Part shown: one piece after another, positions 6,207 through 11,893 of the stretch
Numbering within the stretch: position 1 is the first letter of the stretch
Layout of the letters: each line of letters starts with the position of its first letter
Source: CALELM01 sp045617105
Lineage (GTDB): Bacteria; Bacillota; Negativicutes; Selenomonadales; Selenomonadaceae
NCBI GenBank assembly: GCA_045617105.1
Contig: JAZLHW010000028.1
Coordinates: 1-18,849, forward strand
Length of the DNA: 18,849 nt
Direction: 5' to 3'
Notes under the pieces: generated by a model
Database searches by the model: none
What the model saw: the letters and a program-made list of their open reading frames with translations, nothing else
What the model was told of the DNA's origin: nothing
Position numbers and translations under genes: made by a program

Positions 6207-6988
6207 CACAGCTCCTCCTCTCTGCGCTGAGGCTCAGGTTCAGGCCGTGCCGTTTTCAACGGGTATACCGTGGTATAGCTCCGCTCCGTGCTCTGATCAA
6301 GCACGGCAATGGCCGTCTGAATGTCCCCGCCGCTGTATTCCAACAGCTTTTTTGCCGTCTGCTTCACGGCTCTGAGCGTCGTCAGAGGCGTTCTCTTTTT
6401 CTGACGCATTTCGCAGAAGGCGTTGATAGCGCTTTTCAGCTCCTCCATTGCATCGTCAGTGTCAGCGTTAAAGCCGTCCCTGACAAAATCATACAGGGCG
6501 CTTGCGCCTTTTGTTTTATTATTATTTATATTATTATGTCCCGCATTTTTGCGGGGGCTATTTCCGCATTTTTGCGGAGCTTCCGCATTTTTGCGGGGGC
6601 TGATTTCGTCTAAAACATCCGAAATGTCCAGCTCTGCGGGAGCGTTCGGCAGAGCCGTTCGCATATAGATTCTGCGTCCCACAACCTTACCTTTTCTGGT
6701 CAGATTTTGAGTTAAAATATGTCCATTTTTTTTCAGAGTTGCAAGCCAGCGTTCAACCGTTCGGTCGCTGACTTCATGCCCGCCGCAGGAAAAGGCCGTT
6801 GCTAGGCGGGCATTGGTTGCCCAGCAGTAGCCCTCAGTCTGTGACAGGCAGGAAAGAACGCCGTAAAAAAGCTTTTCATTCGCCGTCAGCGACTTGTCAA
6901 AAAATACAGGCGCTGGAATAACGGCGTAATAGTTCCCTGTTAGCAGCGGCTCACGCTCCTCGGCTGTGACCGCCTTCTTCTCGTCCAT
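6203..6988 (-). CDS. Phage replication initiator with winged-helix domain
   Basis: 261 aa. Residues about 20-115 (YAVIPAPVFFDKSLTANEKL, then DRTVERWLATLKKNGHI) match the winged-helix replication proteins of Bacillota phages and plasmids. Residues about 130-160 are a low-complexity linker with repeated PRKNA and Asn-rich stretches, encoded by the DNA repeats described separately. A helical C-terminal part (165-225) may contact the helicase, as in DnaD-like proteins. The ATG at 6986-6988 has AAAGGAGG 5 nt upstream. It is followed directly by the helicase gene, the λ O-P type order of initiator and helicase. Confidence 0.8.
   Translation of the reverse strand: MDEKKAVTAEEREPLLTGNYYAVIPAPVFFDKSLTANEKLFYGVLSCLSQTEGYCWATNARLATAFSCGGHEVSDRTVERWLATLKKNGHILTQNLTRKGKVVGRRIYMRTALPNAPAELDISDVLDEISPRKNAEAPQKCGNSPRKNAGHNNINNNKTKGASALYDFVRDGFNADTDDAMEELKSAINAFCEMRQKKRTPLTTLRAVKQTAKKLLEYSGGDIQTAIAVLDQSTERSYTTVYPLKTARPEPEPQRREEELW
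6508..6600. other. Candidate replication origin: iterons plus AT-rich tract inside the initiator gene
   Basis: Three identical 14-bp copies of CCGCATTTTTGCGG lie at 6541-6554, 6564-6577 and 6583-6596. Each is a CCGCA/TGCGG inverted repeat around TTTT. Copies 1 and 3 also share GGGCT and a TTT a few bases on. Directly beside them (6508-6537) is a tract of almost only A and T. λ and several Gram-positive phages keep the origin in the initiator gene as iterons flanked by an AT-rich unwinding element, and this matches that plan. In the protein the repeats give a disordered linker, so little structure constrains them. Confidence 0.6.
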
Positions 6989-7015
6989 GGTTACCTCCTT
7001 TCGCCTATCCGCCCA

Positions 7016-7726
7016 TCAGAAAGCGGATTTCAACACATACCGAAACTTCAATTTTCCCTTGACCCGCTTAGGAATCTGATAGTACTTGCCGGAGCTTCCC
7101 ACAATCACCACAGATGCACCCTTTCTCACCGTTCCGGCAGGCTTGCCCTTTTTGGGCGCTTCCAGCAGGTCAGCGACCTTCTTTGCCTTTTTCTTGATGA
7201 TCTCCACGTCGGTCCAGCAGAGATTTACACCTGGGATAAATACATGCTTCTTCCCCACTTTGACGGGAATCATTGCCGTTTTGCCAGCCCAAACCGTGCC
7301 GCCCGTGACGGTGACAACCTCAGCGGCATTGACCATGCCCGCCTTGTCGGTTGCCTTGCTGTTGTTGAAGGTCAGCCCGTCCTCTCTGACGAGGACGTTC
7401 TCATAGGCGGCGGCGGTATCCTCGGCGCAGTACTGACGGCCCACATAGGCCACGCCCTTTCCGCACTGAACACACAGCCAGCTTGCGTTTGCCTTTCGGT
7501 AGAGGTCCACAACCTCAGTACCTGCGGGCATGAACGCAACAATTTTCCCGCTGTTGCTGGCCGTACCTCTCACGCACAGGGGTTTTGTGGTGACGTAATG
7601 GTGAGACCTGTCCCACACACCGTCACGGTCTGCGGGATTGATATAGGGCTTAGAGGCGGCGGCCGCAGGTGCGGCGAGTGCGAGGCACATCGCAAAGGCG
7701 AGCACCAAAGCAATGATTTTTTTCAT
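7016..7726 (-). CDS. Secreted SH3-like repeat protein, paralog 1
   Basis: 236 aa. A clear Sec signal peptide is present (MKK, hydrophobic core, cut near AAPAAAA-S). Three SH3-like segments follow: residues about 45-105 (LCVRGTASNSGKIVAFMPAG ... GVAYVGRQYC), about 110-170, and about 185-235 (GTVRKGASVVIVGSSGKYYQ, ending RYVLKSAF). Bacterial SH3 domains usually bind cell-wall peptides, so the mature protein probably acts outside the membrane or in the wall. I chose the ATG at 7724-7726 (AAGGAG 8 nt upstream) over a longer frame through a hairpin-rich intergenic region. It is clearly related to the 241-aa protein at 10436-11161. A secreted protein in an early phage operon suggests surface modification or superinfection exclusion, but this is untested. 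Confidence 0.85.
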   Translation of the reverse strand: MKKIIALVLAFAMCLALAAPAAAASKPYINPADRDGVWDRSHHYVTTKPLCVRGTASNSGKIVAFMPAGTEVVDLYRKANASWLCVQCGKGVAYVGRQYCAEDTAAAYENVLVREDGLTFNNSKATDKAGMVNAAEVVTVTGGTVWAGKTAMIPVKVGKKHVFIPGVNLCWTDVEIIKKKAKKVADLLEAPKKGKPAGTVRKGASVVIVGSSGKYYQIPKRVKGKLKFRYVLKSAF

Positions 7727-7744
7727 GCGTAAAACTCCTTCACG

Positions 7745-7872
7745 CTCCGAGGGAACAGTTCCGACACCCTCGGAGCTATTCAATTGTCTTGCCCCTGTCA
7801 GGCGGGGCATGGTCACGGGTTAGGTTCATGCGCCGTCCCCGTGATATGGAGTGCCGGACTTAGCCCTCCGGC
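7745..7872 (-). other. Structured intergenic region before secreted protein 1
   Basis: Several perfect stems lie in series: CTCCGAGGG/CCCTCGGAG (7745-7753 with 7767-7775, 9 bp) just before the ribosome site; GCCCC/GGGGC around 7791-7808; CACGGG/CCCGTG around 7814-7843; and GCCGGA/TCCGGC (7853-7858 with 7867-7872). None has a U-tract, so these are not classic terminators. I find no supportable gene between 7726 and 7892. Confidence 0.45.
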
Positions 7873-7891
7873 GTGGGCGTTCGATGAAGGA

Positions 7892-8044
7892 TTATCCCTT
7901 GCGCTCCGGCTCGAAATCAATGCACGAACCACCACACTCTTTCCCGTGGCTCATGCAGCACTCTCCGCAATCGTTAGAACAGCCTGCGCAAATACAGGAG
8001 ACTCCTGTTTCTGAGATGTAGTCGCAAAAATCATGCTCAATCAT
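7892..8044 (-). CDS. Cysteine-rich miniprotein, paralog 2 (50 aa)
   Basis: 50 residues with nine cysteines in the pattern C-x-C-x2-C-x3-C-x2-CC-x6-C-x3-C, ending in IDFEPERKG. It aligns with the 60-aa protein encoded just upstream (same C-x-C-x2-C, the 'G-x-CC-x2-H' core and a final D-[FY]-E tail). The ATG at 8042-8044 overlaps the upstream stop by 4 bp and has AAGGAGG 7 nt before it, so both are made together. There is no signal peptide, so the cysteines more likely bind metal in the cytoplasm than form disulfides. The function is unknown. Confidence 0.7.
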   Translation of the reverse strand: MIEHDFCDYISETGVSCICAGCSNDCGECCMSHGKECGGSCIDFEPERKG

Positions 8045-8223
8045 TTGCGCTCCTCCTTCTCATAGTCGGGACACTGTCCAGCGGTGTCATACACACACGG
8101 CGAATAGTGGTGTCTCACACAGCAGTGACCGGAATCATGCTTGCAGGTGTGGCAGGGACAATCAGCGGATGCAATCAAACACGGGCTGTTGTGGTCCACA
8201 ATCTCCAGTTTCGGCTCGTCCAT
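8041..8223 (-). CDS. Cysteine-rich miniprotein, paralog 1 (60 aa)
   Basis: 60 residues with eight cysteines: CPCHTC, then HCC-x2-H, then single Cys at about 43 and 51, ending CPDYEKEERK. I chose the ATG at 8221-8223, which lies 7 nt from AGGAGG; the ATG two codons earlier would be only 1 nt away. The gene starts just after the stop of the 71-aa gene. The repeated CxC/CxxC/CC-xx-H arrangement suggests a zinc-binding fold. It is paired with the related 50-aa protein in a 4-bp overlap. The function is unknown. Confidence 0.7.
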   Translation of the reverse strand: MDEPKLEIVDHNSPCLIASADCPCHTCKHDSGHCCVRHHYSPCVYDTAGQCPDYEKEERK

Positions 8224-8225
8224 TC

Positions 8226-8441
8226 TCATGCCTCCTTTGTCCAGATGGAGGCAGAGGGCTTCCGGTTGAGCTCACGAGCAATACGGCGGAGCTTTGCAGG
8301 ATTGCTCTTCTGGATGAGAATGTGCTTGCGTTTCCGTTTGTCCTCACGATACAGATAGTGGCGAGCGTCCAGAGCGTCGCCCTTGATGTCAGGACGGCAG
8401 GTTTTAACTTTTTTATCGCTGGAATACACGATGTTATTCAA
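8226..8441 (-). CDS. Small basic protein of unknown function (71 aa)
   Basis: 71 aa, strongly basic (DKRKRKHILIQKS, then RRIARELNRKP), probably nucleic-acid binding and helical at the C-terminus. The start is TTG at 8439-8441 with AAAGGA 9 nt upstream; no in-frame ATG is near. Downstream it nearly abuts the cysteine-rich gene pair. I do not recognise the family. Confidence 0.55.
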   Translation of the reverse strand: MNNIVYSSDKKVKTCRPDIKGDALDARHYLYREDKRKRKHILIQKSNPAKLRRIARELNRKPSASIWTKEA

Positions 8442-8447
8442 TTTCCA

Positions 8448-8531
8448 TCATCCTTTGTCGATGTATTTGGGCTTTACAACCCATGAGCGCCGCCGGGTTT
8501 CCGGCATCGGGCTTGCACCGATCACCGTCAC
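8448..8531 (-). CDS. Possible microprotein ending VVKPKYIDKG
   Basis: A reading frame of up to 27 codons (GTG at 8529-8531; a more modest start is the ATG at 8505-8507 with GGTG 8 nt upstream) encodes a basic peptide ending RRRSWVVKPKYIDKG. Its stop lies just before the TTG start of the 71-aa gene and overlaps that gene's ribosome site. It is in frame with the preceding 21-codon ORF after that ORF's TAA. The ribosome sites are weak and the DNA also forms hairpins, so this is a low-confidence call. Confidence 0.3.
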   Translation of the reverse strand: MTVIGASPMPETRRRSWVVKPKYIDKG

Positions 8532-8545
8532 GTGGACGGCGGGCC
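8464..8545 (-). other. Cluster of four adjacent hairpins
   Basis: Within about 80 nt there are four short perfect stems: GGG/CCC (8469-8482), GCCGG/CCGGC (8492-8505), ATCGG/CCGAT (8506-8522) and CCGTC/GACGG (8525-8539). They lie between the microprotein gene and the 71-aa gene. None ends in a U-run. This may be a structured leader or an mRNA processing region. Confidence 0.4.
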
Positions 8546-8552
8546 TTGCGGG

Positions 8553-8618
8553 TTAGTCCTGAAACGCTTCAATTGCGAGGATTCCCAGAAACGTCAGTAC
8601 AATCAGGGCGATATCCAT
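8553..8618 (-). CDS. Putative single-membrane-helix microprotein (21 aa)
   Basis: 21 codons beginning MDIALIVLTFLGILA and ending AFQD: one hydrophobic helix with acidic ends. The ATG at 8616-8618 has AGGAG 8 nt upstream, which is good support for so short an ORF. It overlaps the C-terminus of the 74-aa gene. It could be a small membrane regulator or a toxic peptide; I cannot tell which. Confidence 0.45.
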   Translation of the reverse strand: MDIALIVLTFLGILAIEAFQD

Positions 8619-8827
8619 CGTTTCACACTCCTAGGCACAGGGATAAAATGAAAGCTTCTTTTCGCACTCAAGTTTTCTTTCTTTGATCGCACCTCCAGCG
8701 TGAAGCGCTGGTATGTCTCAGGCCGGAGGAGACGCTCTGCGTCACGGTCTACAAACCAAACCTCATTGCAGGAGTGGCACGCCTCCAGTTCACGGCGGAA
8801 GCGGCGAACCTCTTTCTTGTAGCTCAT
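8603..8827 (-). CDS. MSYKKEVR family protein, paralog 1 (74 aa)
   Basis: 74-aa basic protein of unknown function. It shares the start MSYKKEVR, the segment NEVW-x4-DA and the motif LRPETY-x-RF with the 77-aa protein at 10206-10439. The ATG at 8825-8827 overlaps the 52-aa gene's stop by 4 bp, with AAGGAGG about 10 nt upstream. The C-terminal thirds of the two paralogs differ, so the N-terminal 50 residues are the conserved unit. Confidence 0.65.
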   Translation of the reverse strand: MSYKKEVRRFRRELEACHSCNEVWFVDRDAERLLRPETYQRFTLEVRSKKENLSAKRSFHFIPVPRSVKRWISP

Positions 8828-8982
8828 GCCGTCGCCTCCTTCTCCGGCTTTGCCGGGATGTAGTCAGGCTTACCCTGTTCCACCCACCGCAGGGCGGCGG
8901 CTCTGAGAGTGGCAACGGCGGCGGCAGAGAATGTAGGCCTGAACTCGCCGGAGGCGCTGACGCTGATTGTGTGGTCAGTCAT
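8824..8982 (-). CDS. Hypothetical protein, 52 aa
   Basis: A 52-aa protein starting MTDHTISVSASGEF, then an Ala-rich helix (AAAVATLRAAALRWVEQGK) and a Pro/Lys/Glu tail. The ATG at 8980-8982 lies directly after the stop of the 60-aa DAY gene (TGA-ATG), with GGAGGTG 6 nt upstream, and its stop overlaps the next start by 4 bp. The tight coupling on both sides is the main support. I do not recognise the family. Confidence 0.6.
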   Translation of the reverse strand: MTDHTISVSASGEFRPTFSAAAVATLRAAALRWVEQGKPDYIPAKPEKEATA

Positions 8983-9165
8983 TCAGCACACCTCCAGCCC
9001 GTGAGCCATGCTGTCGGTAACATTTGCGGCCAGCTCCACAAGCTGAGGACACTCGTGGGCGCTGATTCCCTTGTGGTCAGCGATTGCACACAGGGCGATG
9101 CTGACCACCTCCTTCGAGGATTCGGCATGAAGAATATCGTGCCGATATGCGTCAAATGCGCTCAT
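8983..9165 (-). CDS. 'DAY' family small protein, paralog 1 (60 aa)
   Basis: 60-aa helical protein starting MSAFDAYRHDILHAES and containing LVELAANVTDSM-x2-GLEV. It aligns along its length with the N-terminal 60 residues of the 91-aa protein at 9424-9699 (MSKYDAY, then REMAANISDTI-x2-GLRV). The ATG at 9163-9165 overlaps the upstream stop by 4 bp, with GGGGGCGAG upstream. The function is unknown. Confidence 0.65.
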   Translation of the reverse strand: MSAFDAYRHDILHAESSKEVVSIALCAIADHKGISAHECPQLVELAANVTDSMAHGLEVC

Positions 9166-9449
9166 TTTCTCGCCCCCAGTTTGTTTTTTTTCTTCAGATA
9201 TCGTCCCACTAAGAAGCAATACTCGACGGTACTAATGTTATCAAACGTGAGGATTGTGTCCACAACGTCAAGGCTGTCTCCGTCACGTGCGTAACTAATG
9301 AGGCTACAGTATTGTTCGATCCTGTATTCAGGGTCGCAGTCCTTGAAAACTTCCTCCGTTGCCCGTTTCACGTTCTCGTCGAAGTCTCCTTTTCCATAGA
9401 TGATTTTTTTTAGCGCCTTGAAGTCAGGACGCTTTATGGTTTTCCTCAA
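9162..9449 (-). CDS. Hypothetical helical protein, 95 aa
   Basis: A 95-aa protein with a basic N-terminus (RKTIKRPDFKALKKIIYG), an acidic middle and a Lys-rich tail (GRYLKKKNKLGARK). The start is probably TTG at 9447-9449, 7 nt from AAAGGAG; the TTG two codons earlier is too close to that site. It overlaps the C-terminus of the 91-aa gene by 26 nt and the next ATG by 4 bp. I do not recognise the family. Confidence 0.6.
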   Translation of the reverse strand: MRKTIKRPDFKALKKIIYGKGDFDENVKRATEEVFKDCDPEYRIEQYCSLISYARDGDSLDVVDTILTFDNISTVEYCFLVGRYLKKKNKLGARK

Positions 9450-9699
9450 TTTCAAGCTCCTTTCTTATTTTCAGCAGTTGCGGGATACAGCGCCGCCAGC
9501 ATTTCGATCTTGCCAACGGCGACACCCTCAAACCGAGACGGATGGTGTCGCTGATATTGGCGGCCATCTCTCTGATCATGGACCACTCACGATTGCTCAC
9601 GCCAATCCAGTCCTCGGTGATACAGCGGAAAACCGTCTGCACATCGTCGGGTGTCTCGGCGTTTCTCAAGCCGAAGCTATAAGCGTCATACTTGCTCAT
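9424..9699 (-). CDS. 'DAY' family small protein, paralog 2 (91 aa)
   Basis: 91 aa, starting MSKYDAYSFGLRNAETPDDV. The N-terminal 60 residues pair with the 60-aa paralog at 8983-9165. The extra C-terminal 30 residues are basic then acidic (SKCWRRCIPQLLKIRKELEI). I chose the ATG at 9697-9699 because AAAGG lies about 8 nt upstream and the family resemblance begins there; the longer frame upstream is not supported. The function is unknown. Confidence 0.65.
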   Translation of the reverse strand: MSKYDAYSFGLRNAETPDDVQTVFRCITEDWIGVSNREWSMIREMAANISDTIRLGLRVSPLARSKCWRRCIPQLLKIRKELEIEENHKAS

Positions 9700-9784
9700 T
9701 TTTTGCTTCCTTTCATTCATTTTTAGACGATTGCTCGTCATGGACGTGGGCTGTTTTAGGTCTGACCCACGAGAAGACCGTTGA

Positions 9785-10225
9785 TTATGCTTTTGTGACT
9801 TCCATCCAGCCGGACGGCGTTCTGTCTGCGTCCTCCAGTGTATGGCGGAGCCTTGCGTATACGCCATCGAATTCCAGCGTCCAGATGTGCGGTGTCCGGC
9901 ACTGGTCAACCCACTGAGCCGTGAAGCCGTTTTCCTCGTCCATCACAACGGCGTCGGACGGAATGACGCCGACATATCCGGCCTTGCGCAGGTCCTTGTT
10001 TGCGATCTCGCCGGGAGTCTGGGGCGGCTCGGTTGCCTTGGGCCTGAATGTCACATCGCTGTCACCTTCGAAATGCACCTCAGACGCAAGGACCTCGAAC
10101 ATAACTTTCGGGGCCTGCGCGGGTCTGACATCAACGGCGATGCCGGTACACCATTTCAGCTCCTGACCGTCGATGTATATCCTCGTGTTAAAGTGCTTTG
10201 ACGTTTCAATCACGACGTTGTTCAC
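9785..10225 (-). CDS. Hypothetical protein, 146 aa (β-rich N-terminus)
   Basis: 146 aa. The start is GTG at 10223-10225 with AAGGAGG 8 nt upstream, overlapping the C-terminus of the 77-aa gene by 20 nt. The N-terminal half is β-rich (HFNTRIYIDGQELKWCTGIA, then PKVMFEVLASEVHFEGD). The C-terminal half contains WTLEFDGVYARLRHTLEDAD. It resembles small phage proteins annotated only as hypothetical, and I assign no function. Confidence 0.65.
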   Translation of the reverse strand: MNNVVIETSKHFNTRIYIDGQELKWCTGIAVDVRPAQAPKVMFEVLASEVHFEGDSDVTFRPKATEPPQTPGEIANKDLRKAGYVGVIPSDAVVMDEENGFTAQWVDQCRTPHIWTLEFDGVYARLRHTLEDADRTPSGWMEVTKA

Positions 10226-10439
10226 GCCAGAAACCTCCTTTTCTGGTCCGAATGTGGAAAGCATCGTGGTAGGCGTTCGCAACCTTCTCACGCCTTGACG
10301 CCAGTTCAATGCTGAATCTGGCATACGTCTCAGGGCGGAGCCAGTCACGAGCGTCTTTCTCTATCCACCAGACCTCATTCGGACTCTTCGCCTCGGAGAG
10401 ACGACGCCGGAGTTGTCTGACCTCTTTCTTATAGCTCAT
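10206..10439 (-). CDS. MSYKKEVR family protein, paralog 2 (77 aa)
   Basis: 77-aa basic protein with MSYKKEVRQLRRRL, NEVWWIEKDA and LRPETYARFSIEL, all shared with the 74-aa paralog. The ATG at 10437-10439 overlaps the stop of secreted protein 2 by 4 bp. In both copies the protein is encoded in the same operon as a secreted SH3-like protein, but only here are the two adjacent. The function is unknown. Confidence 0.65.
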   Translation of the reverse strand: MSYKKEVRQLRRRLSEAKSPNEVWWIEKDARDWLRPETYARFSIELASRREKVANAYHDAFHIRTRKGGFWREQRRD

Positions 10440-11161
10440 CTCGAAATCGCCGCCTTCGGCACGTATCGGAAGACCAGCTTCTTCTTGCTCCGCTTCGCAA
10501 TCTGATAATGCTTGCCGACGGAGCCGGTAACGGTGACGGTGTCGCCCTTCTTGATGGTGCCGTCCTTCTTGCCCTTCTTGACGGCGGTGAGGATATCGGC
10601 CTTCCGCTTTGCCTTCTTGCGGATGATGGCGGCGTCAGTGTAGCAGAGCTTTGCGCAGGGAATGAACACCCAGCTTTCACCCACCATGCAGGGGGTCAGT
10701 GCCGTTCCATTGTAGTTGATGGTGGAGCCTGTCACCTTCACGACAGATGCGGCCTTGACGCTTCCGGCCTTGTGGGTGCCCTTGTGGTTGTAGTAGGTGG
10801 CGGTGTCCTCACGAATGAGAACATCTTCATAGCATCCGGTGTTGTTCTCAGCGGTGTACTGCTTGCCGCAGTAGGCGATGTCACCATTTTCCCGCTCAAT
10901 GCACAGCCACTCGGAGCCGGTGCGCTTAAACAGGTCAACGACCTGAGTACCAGCGGGAAGAACGTCGATGATGTCGCCATCGTTGGACGGTTTGGAGCGG
11001 ACACGCAGAGTCTTGGTGACCACATAGCTGTGGGAACGATCCCACACGCCGTCACGGTCAGAGGGGTCGATGTAGGGCTTTGTGACGGCAACAGCGACAG
11101 GAGCCACGAGAGCGAGGCACATACTGAGCGCCATAAGCAAGGCGGTGATACGCTTAACCAT
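10436..11161 (-). CDS. Secreted SH3-like repeat protein, paralog 2
   Basis: 241 aa, starting MVKRITALLMALSMCLALVA (Sec signal peptide, cut near the Ala/Val-rich AVAVT), then KPYIDPSDRDGVWDRSHSYV, nearly the same as in paralog 1. Three SH3-like segments follow (LRVRSKPSNDGDIIDVLPAG; VKAASVVKVTG; GTIKKGDTVTVTGSVGKHYQ, ending RYVPKAA). I chose the ATG at 11159-11161, 6 nt from GAGGTGA; the GTG at 11165-11167 has no spacing to that site. Its first 8 nt overlap the 127-aa gene. It probably binds the cell wall or outer face of the cell; the role in infection is inferred only. Confidence 0.85.
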   Translation of the reverse strand: MVKRITALLMALSMCLALVAPVAVAVTKPYIDPSDRDGVWDRSHSYVVTKTLRVRSKPSNDGDIIDVLPAGTQVVDLFKRTGSEWLCIERENGDIAYCGKQYTAENNTGCYEDVLIREDTATYYNHKGTHKAGSVKAASVVKVTGSTINYNGTALTPCMVGESWVFIPCAKLCYTDAAIIRKKAKRKADILTAVKKGKKDGTIKKGDTVTVTGSVGKHYQIAKRSKKKLVFRYVPKAAISR

Positions 11162-11537
11162 GCACACTCACCTCGACATTTCTTTCTCTTACCAGGTTGG
11201 TCATCGCTCTCGCGTCGATAGTGGTAGGCAGATTGTCGACCGCGGTGAAGGGGGCGCTGAATTCGTGAACGGTAACGCCGCCGATGTCGTCGATATGGGC
11301 GGTGGCGTTTTCAAGCGCCTTTTGCTCCTGCTCGAAGTCATCGAGGGCGGCGTGGGCGTCATCCAGCTCCTGCTGAGCCATCTCCACACCAGCCAGAAGG
11401 ATGGGGGAAACGGGAATGGAGGGATACTGCTTCTTCCATGCCTCAATGGACTCGGTGGCGAAGCGGTGCTTCTGAGCGGCGCGAGAAACTTCCTTATCCA
11501 ACAGGGCTCGGATGTAGAACCTGCTTTCATGAGTCAT
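11154..11537 (-). CDS. Hypothetical protein, 127 aa
   Basis: 127 aa, helical with an acidic coiled-coil stretch (QQELDDAHAALDDFEQEQKA) and a short β-like tail (GGVTVHEFSAPFTAVDN). The ATG at 11535-11537 has AAGGAG 9 nt upstream; the TTG seven codons earlier has no ribosome site. It is the second gene of the early operon. I do not recognise the family. Confidence 0.65.
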   Translation of the reverse strand: MTHESRFYIRALLDKEVSRAAQKHRFATESIEAWKKQYPSIPVSPILLAGVEMAQQELDDAHAALDDFEQEQKALENATAHIDDIGGVTVHEFSAPFTAVDNLPTTIDARAMTNLVRERNVEVSVHG

Positions 11538-11570
11538 TGTTAAACACTCCTTATTCAATTTTGATTGTGC

Positions 11571-11587
11571 GGGCCGGTGTCCGGCCC
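11571..11587 (-). other. GC-rich hairpin between the first two early genes
   Basis: GGGCCGG-TGT-CCGGCCC, a perfect 7-bp stem with a 3-nt loop. There is no U-run, so it is not a typical terminator. It may set the ratio of the first two early gene products. Confidence 0.4.
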
Positions 11588-11594
11588 TTGGTGG

Positions 11595-11741
11595 TTACTG
11601 CTTCGGCTGATTGCGAGAGGCCAGCATTCCGAGGTAAACGCCGTACATGACGTTCTGGATATCCTCGGGAGCGGCCAGAAGCGTTTCCAGCACTTTGGCT
11701 CTGTCGGTGACAGCGGGCGGAAAATTCTTATGTTCGGCCAT
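11595..11741 (-). CDS. First early-operon gene, 48-aa hypothetical protein
   Basis: 48 aa starting MAEHKNFPPAVTDRAKVLET with a helical middle (AAPEDIQNVMYGVYLGM). The ATG at 11739-11741 has AAAGGGGG 7 nt upstream. It is the first gene after the leftward promoter, the position where phages often place Cro-like regulators. No HTH is obvious, though it is short enough to be one partner of a dimeric regulator. The function is unknown. Confidence 0.6.
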   Translation of the reverse strand: MAEHKNFPPAVTDRAKVLETLLAAPEDIQNVMYGVYLGMLASRNQPKQ

Positions 11742-11762
11742 ATCAAAACCCCCTTTGTTGAG

Positions 11763-11857
11763 TTGTAAGCAAGTTATGCTAACTTGTAAGCATATAGTAG
11801 CACACAGACGAATACTTGTCAACACAATATTTAAAAATTTTCGTTGACTTGTTAGCG
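11763..11857. promoter_or_regulatory. Repeated operator half-sites of the lysis/lysogeny switch
   Basis: TTGTAAGCA occurs at 11763-11771 and 11784-11792, and TTGTTAGCG at 11849-11857. The second copy is part of an imperfect 20-bp palindrome (TATGCT ... AGCATA, 11777-11796). The first two copies flank the leftward start point, and the third lies in the spacer of the rightward promoter. They are probably bound by the repressor encoded at 11894. Confidence 0.6.
11794..11822 (-). promoter_or_regulatory. Leftward early promoter (PL)
   Basis: On the minus strand TTGACA (11822-11817), a 17-bp spacer and TACTAT (11799-11794). The -35 is perfect and the -10 near consensus. It would drive the whole early operon and is overlapped or followed by repressor half-sites. 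Confidence 0.8.
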
Positions 11858-11872
11858 AGTTTGTTTTATACT
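11844..11872 (+). promoter_or_regulatory. Rightward repressor promoter
   Basis: TTGACT (11844-11849), a 17-bp spacer and TATACT (11867-11872). A TTGTTAGCG half-site sits across the -35 and spacer, so the repressor should control its own synthesis. Confidence 0.75.
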
Positions 11873-11893
11873 GGTTCACAGGAGGTGATTTAG

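Noticed and set aside
6541..6596. Three CCGCATTTTTGCGG repeats as transcription terminators
   Set aside because: Stems are only 5 bp, the T-runs are in the loops rather than after the stems, and they lie within a coding gene; iterons fit better.
7016..7816. Longer secreted protein 1 with 30 extra N-terminal residues
   Set aside because: The extension has no ribosome site, would bury the signal peptide, and passes through a 9-bp hairpin.
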